DNA of 64,000 bases from DASXVU01 sp963732855 (lineage in GTDB: Archaea > Thermoplasmatota > Thermoplasmata > Methanomassiliicoccales > UBA472). Each line of letters starts with the position of its first letter. The stretch's first letter is position 1. The stretch covers positions 62,001 through 126,000 of the forward strand of contig CAVTBB010000001.1 of assembly GCA_963732855.1 (NCBI GenBank). Reading direction: 5' to 3'. A model generated the notes under the pieces. That model was not told the DNA's origin and made no database searches. It was given only the letters and a program-made list of their open reading frames with translations. The translations under genes were made by a program, and so were the position numbers. Positions 24,987-32,969 of the stretch are shown one piece after another.

Positions 24987-26270
24987 CTAGAATACCGTCA
25001 CTTCGCCTTTTACAACTTTCTCCGTCACTTTGTTGATGTTCTCGAACCAGTTGTCGGCCACCGCAAACGCTTTCTTCTGGTTCTTTTCGAAGTTCGCACC
25101 CTGCTCCATAATGAGCTGGACGCTGCAGGTCTGAGGGTCGCTGATGGGCCTCCCGATCTGTGACAATATCCTGACCTCTGCCTCGGCGACGTCCCCGCCC
25201 GCCTCCTTAACGATGTCCTTAGCGATCCAGTTGGCGAGGATGTTGTACATCTTGCCTACGTGGGTGATAGGGTTCTTGCCTGCGGACGCCTCCATGCTCA
25301 TCGAGCGGTAGGGAGTGATCAATCCATTGACCCGGTTACCGCGACCAACGGATCCATCGTCCCCATTCTCGGCGCTGAGACCCGTGACGGTCAGGTAATA
25401 GTTACCGTTCTTGTAATCATCAGCATGGTTCACGTCGACCTTTACGCCGTACTTGGTGAACTTGGTTGCGTAGTCGGCCACGCGCTCGGTCATTTCCTGG
25501 ACCACATTGATGTAGTGGTCGGCGTCCGGGACGAACTTGTCGACCATCGCACAGGCGATGGTGAGGGTGATGTTATCATAGTTCCTGGAAGCCATGACCT
25601 TGACGTCCTGTCCGGTCTCCTTCAGTTTCTTCTTCATCGCCCCGTTGATGTACCTCTCGACCTCGAGGGTAACGGTCTCGGTCTGGGAGAGCGGTGCGAA
25701 GCTGCATCCGAACGATGTGTCGTTCGCCAACATGCAGCTGTTTGCGTTGCCGTTGAGCTTGCATTTGTCCGCGAGTGACTCGAAGTTCTTGATCAGGTCG
25801 ATACTGCCCTTTCCGATCTTGCAGTCGACGATGACATCTTCATTAACATCCAAATGCGGGAAGTTCTTGAGATATTCCTTGGCTGCGCCGATGGCGGTGG
25901 TGGCATAGGGTAGCCTCTCGCCATCCACTTGGGTGATCGCCCTTCCGATGAGGACGATATAGATCGGTTCCAGCATTCTTCCACCGCCGAACTTGGGAGC
26001 GCTCTGTCCGCCCACGACCTCATTCTGGTCGGTGTTATGGTGAAGGACCTCTCCATACCTTTCCAAATACATCTTGCATAATGCCCGGCTGACCGATTCG
26101 GCCAAACCATCCGAGATGGTATCTGGGTGTCCCAAGCCTTTCCTTTCGACGAGTTCGACCCTTTGCATTTCGATGGGCGTGAGGTCCATGTTCTCAACGA
26201 TGATGTTCTTCGCGATCTTCTTTACCTCTGGCTTCTTTACTGGAGTCTTCTTAATCGGCTTTGATGCCAT
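24987..26270 (-). CDS. mat: Archaeal S-adenosylmethionine synthetase
   Basis: Makes S-adenosylmethionine from methionine and ATP. This is the archaeal type of the enzyme, distinct in sequence from bacterial MetK. Motifs include ERKGLGHPDTISDGLAESVSRALCK, DQNEVVGGQSAPKFGGG, GDDGSVGRGNRVNGLITPYR and AGKNPITHVGKMYN, all in the family's order. The length of 427 is slightly longer than usual (about 400) because of a Lys/Pro-rich N-terminal tail (SKPIKKTPVKKPEVKKIAK). AGGTGA at a proper distance marks the ATG at 26270, not the ORF's earlier codons. It is the first gene of a pair with the DUF4443-like gene. A divergent HTH-CBS regulator lies 158 bases away. Confidence 0.95.
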   Translation of the reverse strand: MASKPIKKTPVKKPEVKKIAKNIIVENMDLTPIEMQRVELVERKGLGHPDTISDGLAESVSRALCKMYLERYGEVLHHNTDQNEVVGGQSAPKFGGGRMLEPIYIVLIGRAITQVDGERLPYATTAIGAAKEYLKNFPHLDVNEDVIVDCKIGKGSIDLIKNFESLADKCKLNGNANSCMLANDTSFGCSFAPLSQTETVTLEVERYINGAMKKKLKETGQDVKVMASRNYDNITLTIACAMVDKFVPDADHYINVVQEMTERVADYATKFTKYGVKVDVNHADDYKNGNYYLTVTGLSAENGDDGSVGRGNRVNGLITPYRSMSMEASAGKNPITHVGKMYNILANWIAKDIVKEAGGDVAEAEVRILSQIGRPISDPQTCSVQLIMEQGANFEKNQKKAFAVADNWFENINKVTEKVVKGEVTVF

Positions 26271-26428
26271 GATGGTCACCTATTTGCTGGAGTAATTCGC
26301 AGCCCTAGACCAGTTTAGTCCCTCGACAGGTCTGGCCATGGACCGAGTTAGGCGGTTGTAATTAGTTCGCTCATATAAGCCCTCTTGACTCAATTATTCA
26401 TATATGACTAATACAATGAGGGTATGAT

Positions 26429-26992
26429 ATGAAGTTCCCCGACGAGACCGAGATCAAGAAATTGCGGAAGAGCTTGGACATTACCCAGTCAGAACTGGCT
26501 TCACTTTCCGGCGTCAGTCAATCGACCATCGCAAAGATGGAAAGGGGGAGCATCAAGGGAAGTTACGCCGCCGTCGTTCGGATTTTCGAAGTATTGCAGG
26601 AAGAGATGAGCAAAAGACGGGAAGGGATGAAAGCCAAGGATGTCGCTTCAACTAACATCGTCAGCATCCAGGCCACCGAAATGGTCAAGCGGGCCACCGA
26701 GGTCATGAGGGAGAGCGGTTACTCCCAGTTGCCGGTTTTCAACGGTGTACAGCACGTCGGCAGCATCAGCGAGTTCAGGATATTGAGCCTTCTGCGGGAC
26801 GGCTCGAAGATGGAGGACCTGGGGGAATTGGCGGTGGGCTCGGTCATGATGGACTCTTTCCCGATCGTCAGTGAGGAGGCGGCGGTGGAGGTTGTCACTT
26901 CGTTACTGTCAACGTCCAACGCGGTCCTGGTATCAAGAAAGGGCTCGATCGTCGGTATCATTACCAGCTCAGACGTCTTGAAGCTTCTTTGA
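26429..26992 (+). CDS. HTH-XRE regulator with paired CBS domains
   Basis: A 187-residue transcription regulator. The N-terminal helix-turn-helix (KKLRKSLDITQSELASLSGVSQSTIAKMERGSIKGSYAAVVRIFEVL) is of Cro/C1 type. The C-terminal part is a pair of CBS domains (VSIQATEMVKRATEVMRESGYSQLPVFNGVQHVGSISE and VGSVMMDSFPIVSEEAAVEVVTSLL...AVLVSRKGSIVGIITSSDVL) which in this group bind adenosine-containing ligands such as SAM, MTA or AMP. It is divergent from SAM synthetase. TTCATATATGAC upstream is a TATA-like box, and GAGGGT precedes the ATG. Its 3' end overlaps the convergent RNase Z gene by 24 bases. Confidence 0.92.
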   Translation: MKFPDETEIKKLRKSLDITQSELASLSGVSQSTIAKMERGSIKGSYAAVVRIFEVLQEEMSKRREGMKAKDVASTNIVSIQATEMVKRATEVMRESGYSQLPVFNGVQHVGSISEFRILSLLRDGSKMEDLGELAVGSVMMDSFPIVSEEAAVEVVTSLLSTSNAVLVSRKGSIVGIITSSDVLKLL

Positions 26993-27907
26993 GGACACAA
27001 TGCCATCGTGAGTGACCTGGAGGACCATCAGGTCCTCCGAGGCGTGAGTGTTAGGGAATATGTCCCGTGCCTCGTCAACCAGCAGGCTGATATCGTCATA
27101 TCTGCCGCTAAAATGGTTCAAGAACAATGCCTTGACTCCTGCTAGCGACGCTATGGTGGCGGCGTCCCTGGCGGTCGAATGACCAAACTCTTTCGCTTTC
27201 TCATGCAAAGAGATGTCAGCGGTGGCCTCGTGGACCAGGAGATCGCATCCCAGGATCGACTCCATGAAATGCTCGCTCGGCCTGGTATCACCTGAGAACG
27301 CCACCTTTAGCCCTGGTCGGGGGTCGCCCATCACCATATCGGGTGTGATCGTAGCACCCTTGACGGTGACGCTCGCTCCGGATTGGAGCTTCGAGAATAG
27401 CGGCCCTTCGGGAACACCGAGCTCTATGGCCCTCTCCTTGTTGAACTTGCCAGGCCTGACATCCTCGATCATAACGAAGCCGAACGCGGGAATGGTGTGG
27501 TCTGTCCGGACAGCCTTGACCGAATAGCCCTTACCCCTAACGATCTCGTAGTCCTCAACGTCATGGCCGGACACCAGGAACCCGGCCTGGAAATAGCCCA
27601 GGTTCAAGATCGTATCGATCACCGACGCGGTACCTTCAGGTCCATAGATATCCAAAGGATCCTCCCTTCCGGCGAAGTTCATAGATTGGATGAGGCCGGG
27701 GAGGCCGAGGAAGTGGTCGCCGTGGAGATGAGTGACAAAGATCCGGCTAATCTTCATGAAAGACACCGTCGAACTCATCAATTGCCTTTGAGTACCTTCA
27801 CCGCAATCGAAAAGAAGTATCTCCGGCCCAACCCGAACCGCAGTAGCGCTGGTATTGCGATATCTGGTGGGCACGCTGCCACCGGTCCCGAGGAAGACGA
27901 TCTCCAC
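26969..27907 (-). CDS. rnz: Ribonuclease Z (tRNA 3' processing endonuclease)
   Basis: RNase Z cuts the 3' trailer of tRNA precursors in the cytoplasm. The 312-residue protein is normal in length. The metal-binding motif FVTHLHGDHFLGLPGL is at residues 58-73, and the further ligands appear in KVAFSGDTRP and ALFLNHFSGRYDD near the C-terminus. The N-terminal GTGGSVPTRYRNTSATAVR and DCGEGTQRQL complete the family pattern. A flexible-arm region lies between. The tRNA-Arg gene in this window has no encoded CCA, as is usual in archaea, so this enzyme and a CCA-adding enzyme are needed. The upstream MFS gene lies 15 bases away. Confidence 0.96.
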   Translation of the reverse strand: MEIVFLGTGGSVPTRYRNTSATAVRVGPEILLFDCGEGTQRQLMSSTVSFMKISRIFVTHLHGDHFLGLPGLIQSMNFAGREDPLDIYGPEGTASVIDTILNLGYFQAGFLVSGHDVEDYEIVRGKGYSVKAVRTDHTIPAFGFVMIEDVRPGKFNKERAIELGVPEGPLFSKLQSGASVTVKGATITPDMVMGDPRPGLKVAFSGDTRPSEHFMESILGCDLLVHEATADISLHEKAKEFGHSTARDAATIASLAGVKALFLNHFSGRYDDISLLVDEARDIFPNTHASEDLMVLQVTHDGIVSSKKLQDV

Positions 27908-27922
27908 GCTCCCTACATCGGA

Positions 27923-29023
27923 TCACAAGGCATTAAGCTCTTTTGCATCGTGCCTGTCCATCCATTTGTTGCTGAAGAAGAACACGACCAGGCCAAGGGC
28001 GGCCATCACCGTGGCAAAGTACATCGTCCCATGATACCCGAGACTGAAGGTGGCCACTCCCCCGATGAGAGCACCTGCGATCGCGGAGATGCTCAGGAAG
28101 GACTGCAGTAACCCAGCGCTGGTGCCCTTCTCCTCGTTCCGCTCCATCACATATTTGACAGACCCTACATAGAGGCAGGACCAGGCCGCCGCGATCATTA
28201 TCTGGCTCGGTATAATCATCCAATAGGTGGTGGCCAGGGTGTAGGACGGGAACGTCAGCATCGAGAAGATGAACCCGAACAAGACCAATCTCTGGGATCC
28301 GAATCGATCGACAAAGTTCATGAAAGCGAACTGCGCAGCGGCGTTTATCGCATACACGACCCCGATGAACAGCGGGTCCGCCCCCAGGTCCGCCAGGAAT
28401 AGTGCGTACACGACCCAGATCATGTTGGCTCCGATATGCCGGAACATCACGGAAAGGTACACCGGAAAATTCCGCTTGATGATCTTGGCGGGGAAGAGTG
28501 GAACCCTGTGGAATTTCTCAGCACGATACGGAAGATAGAGCGAGAACACAAACGCCGCGAACAGCATTGCCGCGCTGGCGATGAATATGCCATAATATAT
28601 CCCGATGGCCCCGGCGAGGAAAGTGCCGAACCCGAAACCGAGACTGCCATAGGCGCTGAACTTGCCTACCTTCTTGTCATTCTCATAGACCTGGCAAAGC
28701 AACGCCGAGGGGTATATACCGCAGGCCATCCCGACGAATACCCGGGACATCCCCACCATGTAGGTGTCATGAGCAAAGACCTGAAGGAACAGGGCGATGG
28801 ATGTGATAAGCAGACCGATCTCTAGAATCCGCCTCTTCCCATGAACGTCTGAGGCCCTGCCGAATATCCATGACGAGGAAAAAACCGCGACATTGAACGA
28901 CGCCGTGATGATACCAATTTCGACCGTGTTAGCACCGAATTCGCCCCGAAGCAGGTTCGGGATTAGCAGCGCCGACCCGGAAAGCCCTGCGCTGGACAGC
29001 ACTTGGATCGAAGCGACCTTCAT
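27923..29023 (-). CDS. MFS transporter
   Basis: A 366-residue major facilitator with about 11-12 hydrophobic segments. The loop signature GRASDVHGKRRILEIG between helices 2 and 3 is a clear MFS motif, and a weaker repeat (VDRFGSQRLVLFG) appears in the second half. The compound moved is not evident. It shares its strand with rnz, 15 bases downstream, but there is no functional link between them. Full length is slightly short for an MFS protein, and the first helix is at the very N-terminus. Confidence 0.87.
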   Translation of the reverse strand: MKVASIQVLSSAGLSGSALLIPNLLRGEFGANTVEIGIITASFNVAVFSSSWIFGRASDVHGKRRILEIGLLITSIALFLQVFAHDTYMVGMSRVFVGMACGIYPSALLCQVYENDKKVGKFSAYGSLGFGFGTFLAGAIGIYYGIFIASAAMLFAAFVFSLYLPYRAEKFHRVPLFPAKIIKRNFPVYLSVMFRHIGANMIWVVYALFLADLGADPLFIGVVYAINAAAQFAFMNFVDRFGSQRLVLFGFIFSMLTFPSYTLATTYWMIIPSQIMIAAAWSCLYVGSVKYVMERNEEKGTSAGLLQSFLSISAIAGALIGGVATFSLGYHGTMYFATVMAALGLVVFFFSNKWMDRHDAKELNAL

Positions 29024-29075
29024 CTGATTGAGGAACCTTTCACGATGCTTTAATCCTTGTTAATGTACTTCCCGT

Positions 29076-29288
29076 CTACCGCATCGAACCGATCTTACGC
29101 TCGGTCTTGGTCGCCTTCTTGTAAGCCTTGTAATGTTCCTTGCACAGGTGGACCCGTTTCAGATCCTCATCCACGGCAAGCCCTGCCTCCTGGGCGCTGT
29201 TCTGGGATATTGATCTCTCGGCCGGCTTTCCGCATCCGGAGACGTCGCAAGGTTCCTCTTTCTCTACCGCATGGTGGGTCTCTGCCAT
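29076..29288 (-). CDS. Small zinc-binding protein
   Basis: This 70-residue protein is conserved-looking but unnamed. Its Cys/His motif is CDVSGCGKPAERSIS followed 26 residues later by HLCKEHYKAYKKATK. The spacing CxxxxC...CxxH suggests a single zinc-binding finger of the short treble-clef type. It is basic at the C-terminus (KKATKTERKIGSM), so it could bind nucleic acid. It sits alone between an MFS gene and uspA. Confidence 0.7.
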   Translation of the reverse strand: MAETHHAVEKEEPCDVSGCGKPAERSISQNSAQEAGLAVDEDLKRVHLCKEHYKAYKKATKTERKIGSMR

Positions 29289-29381
29289 GAGGCTGGCATT
29301 CCATCACGTTCATTTTAACGTTTTGCCTCGATCCTTAAGAATCGACAACATTATGTCAGTCTGGAACAATAACCCGCTGAT

Positions 29382-29801
29382 ATGACCGCGTTCAAAAGGA
29401 TCATGGTTGGAGTGGACGGTTCTGACAACTCCATCCGGGCTGCGCAGAATGCGGCGGTGCTGGCTTCGGTTTTCGACTCTGACATCGTGCTCCTCTTCGG
29501 GATCAATCCATGGGAATCAGCATATTACACGGGTCTGCCGACGATGGAAGGGGCTGAGCGGGCAAAGAGGAACTATAGGCCCCCCCGGACCAAGGAGCTG
29601 TGTGAGGAGGCGGGATCGGAACCAATGCTAAAGGTCGCGCAGGGAAAACTCGTGGAGGCCATCCTGGACCTTTCTGTTATCGGCTATGACCTTGTGGTCT
29701 TGAGGGCCCAGGGCATAAACGCGATGGCCCGTTTCCTGATGGGGGGAGTTTCCACCCAGGTCGTTCAGCTGTCGAAAGTCCCTGTGATGGCGGTCCCATA
29801 G
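29382..29801 (+). CDS. Universal stress protein (UspA family)
   Basis: 139 residues, a typical single-domain UspA protein. The first strand FKRIMVGVDGSDNSIRAAQNAA carries the nucleotide-contacting Asp, and the C-terminal motif RAQGINAMARFLMGGVSTQVV corresponds to the ATP-binding GxxGx9G(S/T) loop, in a slightly degenerate form (AQG for GxxG). It may bind ATP or be a non-binding member. Its role is stress adaptation; the specific signal is unknown. It is close to the epimerase gene, 15 bases apart, so probably co-transcribed with it. Confidence 0.9.
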   Translation: MTAFKRIMVGVDGSDNSIRAAQNAAVLASVFDSDIVLLFGINPWESAYYTGLPTMEGAERAKRNYRPPRTKELCEEAGSEPMLKVAQGKLVEAILDLSVIGYDLVVLRAQGINAMARFLMGGVSTQVVQLSKVPVMAVP

Positions 29802-29816
29802 GATGGAGGTTCTGAA

Positions 29817-30464
29817 ATGATCAAAGTGGCACCATCAATACTATCAGCAGATTTTGGCGCGCTGGCTAACGAGGTCCACCGAGTGGAAGAGGCAGGAGCG
29901 GACTGGGTACACGTGGACGTTATGGACGGTATGTTCGTTCCAAACATAACAATCGGGCCGGAGGTCATCAAGAAGATAAGGCCGCACACGAAATTGCCTT
30001 TCGACGTTCACCTCATGATCGTCCAGCCGGAGAGGTATATAGAGGCTTTCTCAAAGTCGGGTGCCGATTTCATCACGATACACGTGGAAGCCTCGGAGTT
30101 GATACCGGAGACGTTACGGAAGATAAGGTCGCTAGGCAAGAAAGCGGGCATTTCCATCAACCCTGAGACCCCCTTTGAGGTTGTCTTACCTTACCTGGGT
30201 GATATCGACCTTCTCCTGGTGATGACCGTTCATCCCGGGTTCGGGGGTCAGTCGTTCATTGAGGAAATGGTCCCGAAGATCTCCAGGGCGAGGGAATTCG
30301 CCGGCCGCAATGGGCTCGATTTCGAGATCGAGATCGACGGAGGCATTAACGCATCCACAGGTTCGAGGTGCGTAAAAGCGGGCGCTTCAGCGCTGGCTGC
30401 AGGCAGCGCACTGTTCGGCGCCAAGGATATGAAGTCAGAGATTGGAGCTTGGCATAAGTTCTGA
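29817..30464 (+). CDS. rpe: Ribulose-phosphate 3-epimerase
   Basis: This enzyme interconverts ribulose 5-phosphate and xylulose 5-phosphate. The 215-residue TIM barrel has the PF00834 landmarks: MIKVAPSILSADFGALANEV, VDVMDGMFVPNITIGPEVI, DVHLMIVQPERYIEAF, VMTVHPGFGGQSFIEEMV and the phosphate-binding IDGGINASTG with GSALFG. Active residues are in place, including the two metal-binding His and Asp pairs. It follows the uspA gene by 15 bases. It would support pentose phosphate supply for nucleotides in a cell lacking the full oxidative pathway; that is an inference. Confidence 0.96.
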   Translation: MIKVAPSILSADFGALANEVHRVEEAGADWVHVDVMDGMFVPNITIGPEVIKKIRPHTKLPFDVHLMIVQPERYIEAFSKSGADFITIHVEASELIPETLRKIRSLGKKAGISINPETPFEVVLPYLGDIDLLLVMTVHPGFGGQSFIEEMVPKISRAREFAGRNGLDFEIEIDGGINASTGSRCVKAGASALAAGSALFGAKDMKSEIGAWHKF

Positions 30465-30606
30465 TGATATCCAGACATCATTTAATGCCTTATTTTGAAT
30501 CCTGTGGGGAATCGACATTATATTAACGAAGAACGCTATCACCGGGCAGATACACCGAAAGTGAAATGCTACTTGAAGTGTGTCAAGCTCCCCGAAAGGA
30601 AATCAC

Positions 30607-31017
30607 ATGGCTCGAATTGGATCTAAAAAGTCATTGGTCACAAAGCTAGGCATCAAAGATGGGATGAAACTACTGTTCATCAACTCGCCTCAAGGGTATG
30701 ACGAGGTCCTAGGCAGGCTTCCAAAGAACGTTGTGGTGGTCGATGATATCACCGAGGAGCTTGATTTTGTTCAGATGTTCAGCAAGAGTAAGAAGGAAAC
30801 GGACACCACATTCCCGAAACTGCTCGCCGCGATAAAGCACGAGGGGATCATTTGGGTCTGCTGGCCGAAAGGGTCGTCAAAGATGAAGACGGACCTTACC
30901 GGTAGCATGGTACGTGATGTGGGTGTAAGCAACGGCATGGTGGACGTGAAGGTCTCGTCCATCGATGACACTTGGTCCGGGCTCAAGTTCGTCAATAAGG
31001 TTAAAGAGAAGGATTAA
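30607..31017 (+). CDS. DUF3052-like protein
   Basis: 136 residues from the ATG used here. It resembles the DUF3052 family: short proteins with TKLGIKDGMKLLFINSPQGYDEVLGRLP, a mid-domain FPKLLAAIKHEGIIWVCWPKG motif and a C-terminal VDVKVSSIDDTWSGLKFV strand. The IWVCWPKGSSKMKTDLT block is the most recognisable feature. Function is unknown; the family is soluble. I start it at the ATG at 30607 because GAAAGGA lies about eight bases upstream; the earlier in-frame codons lack a binding site. It stands alone. Confidence 0.85.
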   Translation: MARIGSKKSLVTKLGIKDGMKLLFINSPQGYDEVLGRLPKNVVVVDDITEELDFVQMFSKSKKETDTTFPKLLAAIKHEGIIWVCWPKGSSKMKTDLTGSMVRDVGVSNGMVDVKVSSIDDTWSGLKFVNKVKEKD

Positions 31018-31131
31018 CCACCCAAGAACGGTGCCAGACTGCACCGATGAAACGCACCGATGCACATCTGGAATCGTTTGGAAGGGGAAAGATAAATAAA
31101 CGCCCCCTCTCATTCCGTGCTGAGTGGCCCC

Positions 31132-31299
31132 ATGGAATTCACGAAGAAACACCTGCTGGTACTGCTGACGGTGGTATTACCTCTAATCCTGTTAGTAGTG
31201 GCGATGGCCTTCAACGCTGGTATCTGCATCTTCTTGGCAATCCTATCCTGGATCGGAATCGCCCTGATAATGATCTACATGCCACAGTTAAAGGAATGA
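31132..31299 (+). CDS. Small two-helix membrane protein
   Basis: A 55-residue protein from the ATG at 31132 with two hydrophobic helices (LLVLLTVVLPLILLVVAMAF and GICIFLAILSWIGIALIMIY) and a short basic start (MEFTKKH). A TATA-like AAAGATAAATAAAC about 40 bases upstream supports transcription and a short leader. It abuts the convergent TRAM gene. No family recognised; small membrane proteins of this type are common and often bind larger partners. Confidence 0.6.
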   Translation: MEFTKKHLLVLLTVVLPLILLVVAMAFNAGICIFLAILSWIGIALIMIYMPQLKE

Positions 31300-31512
31300 T
31301 CACTTTACGACTGAACCGAAGGCCACCTTTTTGCTGACTCGGTTGATGCGCACTTGAACCGTATCACCGATCTTGGTGTCAGGCACGATGATGACAAAAC
31401 CTTCGATCTTGCCAACTCCGTCTCCCTGGGACCCAATGTCCGATATCGTCACAGTGTAAGTCTGACCTTCCTCCACTGGTTTCTTCTCTTTGAACCCGGC
31501 CGAGCTTTCCAT
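31300..31512 (-). CDS. TRAM-domain RNA-binding protein
   Basis: A 70-residue stand-alone TRAM domain. Its beta-barrel signature EGQTYTVTISDIGSQGDGVGKIEGFVIIVPDTKIGDTVQVRI, followed by KVAFGSVV, matches archaeal TRAM proteins, which act as RNA chaperones (cold-shock-like) in methanogens and related archaea. The basic Lys pair at the N-terminus (KEKKP) is typical. It is convergent with the small membrane-protein gene (adjacent ends) and probably monocistronic. Confidence in family is high; physiological role is inferred. Confidence 0.92.
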   Translation of the reverse strand: MESSAGFKEKKPVEEGQTYTVTISDIGSQGDGVGKIEGFVIIVPDTKIGDTVQVRINRVSKKVAFGSVVK

Positions 31513-31744
31513 GGGGATTAACTACGGAAGCATCTGATGATAATATTTTGCATTTTTGAAGGGGAGCTAATGTGACCGCTGTTATCTTGATCAATTTTGG
31601 ATCAAGACGACGGCGCATTTTGTTCAGGATGTGCAATCGTTGCATCGAATGACCTATGAAGCACCTGTTCCTCGAAATGGTTATTATTCGAATGGTCGAT
31701 TCAGATGACGCGGCGCGGTCCGCCTTCATAGGGGATGAGATGAT

Positions 31745-32770
31745 ATGGGAGTCAATCTGGCAGACATCATCAAGGCGAGAGATGTGACACCGGAGGAGTT
31801 GCGGGGCAAGACGGTGGCCATCGATGCTTACAATGCCATCTACCAGTTCCTATCGGTGATACGGCAACCGGACGGGACGCCTTTGAAGGATGGAAAAGGG
31901 AGGATCACCTCCCATCTGTCGGGGCTGCTCAACCGGAATGCGAACCTGATCGAGATGGGCGTGCGTCCCGCCTATGTGTTCGACGGGATCCCGTCGGAGA
32001 TGAAGAACGGGACCATACAAGACCGGCACGAGCGGCGAGTGAAGGCGCAGCAGGAATGGCAGGTCTCGATCGAGAAGGGGGAGACAGAGAAAGCGTACTC
32101 CAAGGCCACTCAATCCTCGCGCATCACGAACGAGATCGTCGAATCCTCCCGGATCTTGCTTACTCATCTCGGCATCCCAGTCATTCAGGCGGCCGAGGAG
32201 GGGGAGGCCCAGGCCGCCTACATGGCTCAAACCGGGGCAGTATGGGCGGCATCCTCACAGGACTTCGACTCGCTGCTTTTCGGCGCCCCGAGACTGCTGA
32301 GGAACCTGACCCTGGCAGGCCGCCGGAAGATGCCCGGACGGAACGAGTACCGGGACGTGAAGATGGAAATCATCGACGCGGACCTTGCACTCAAGGAGCT
32401 TGAGATATCCAAGGAACAGCTGATCGACCTCTGCATCATGATGGGTACCGATTACAACGAGGGCATAAGCGGGATCGGGCCGAAACGGGCGCTCAAACTG
32501 ATAAAGGAGCATGGTGACTTCGTCCACGCCATGGCATCGATCGACAAGGTCTATCTTGAGTATGAGCGGGTAAAAAACCTCTTCACGGATTTCGAAAAGA
32601 CCGACAATTTCACCCTGGATTGGAAGGAGCCAGACAGGGCCAAGGTCATAGAGATGCTGGTTGGTCAGTACGATTTCTCTGAACAAAGGGTAAATTCGGC
32701 CTTGGACAAGATGATACCAAAGCCGGTCAAGAAGGAGATCAAGAACCAGTCCAGTCTTGATATGTTCTGA
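31745..32770 (+). CDS. fen: Flap structure-specific endonuclease FEN-1
   Basis: FEN-1 removes 5' flaps during Okazaki-fragment maturation and repair. The 341-residue protein has the N-domain (AIDAYNAIYQFLSVIRQPDG, FDGIPSEMK), the arch with charged helices, the I-domain metal-binding EGEAQAAYMAQTG and SQDFDSLLFG motifs, and the helix-hairpin-helix YNEGISGIGPKRALKLI. The extreme C-terminus QSSLDMF is a PCNA-interacting PIP box. All catalytic acids appear present. It is followed 199 bases later by ileS, from which it is separated by a promoter. Confidence 0.97.
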   Translation: MGVNLADIIKARDVTPEELRGKTVAIDAYNAIYQFLSVIRQPDGTPLKDGKGRITSHLSGLLNRNANLIEMGVRPAYVFDGIPSEMKNGTIQDRHERRVKAQQEWQVSIEKGETEKAYSKATQSSRITNEIVESSRILLTHLGIPVIQAAEEGEAQAAYMAQTGAVWAASSQDFDSLLFGAPRLLRNLTLAGRRKMPGRNEYRDVKMEIIDADLALKELEISKEQLIDLCIMMGTDYNEGISGIGPKRALKLIKEHGDFVHAMASIDKVYLEYERVKNLFTDFEKTDNFTLDWKEPDRAKVIEMLVGQYDFSEQRVNSALDKMIPKPVKKEIKNQSSLDMF

Positions 32771-32885
32771 AATAGGAAGGAATTTTATTCATCGAAGTTT
32801 CATGAAGTCCCCGTTCCATATATTCGTTTTTCAGAATTTGCATCCTAACTATAATATCATGATATGATTATAATGCCCTGTTTCC

Positions 32886-32936
32886 CCTTGTGTCGAAGAA
32901 ACAAGGCACAACTTCTGGACCATGTAGTTTATATTG
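32886..32936 (+). promoter_or_regulatory. Hairpin and TATA box before ileS
   Basis: CCTTGT at 32886 pairs with ACAAGG about nine bases later and could end the FEN-1 transcript. A TATA-like GTTTATATTG follows (32927-32936). The expected transcription start, about 25 bases on, falls before the ATG at 32970 but after the earlier in-frame start at 32934. This favours the 32970 start. A 12-base palindrome (ATATCATGATAT) lies at 32854-32865. No archaeal T-box is expected. Confidence 0.4.
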
Positions 32937-32969
32937 TCTGGCGGCATCGGGGCGATAGAAGGGACGGCG

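Noticed and set aside
32854..32865. 12-base palindrome ATATCATGATAT as a strong operator
   Set aside because: It is A+T-rich and could arise by chance; it lies upstream of the likely ileS promoter with no regulator nearby.
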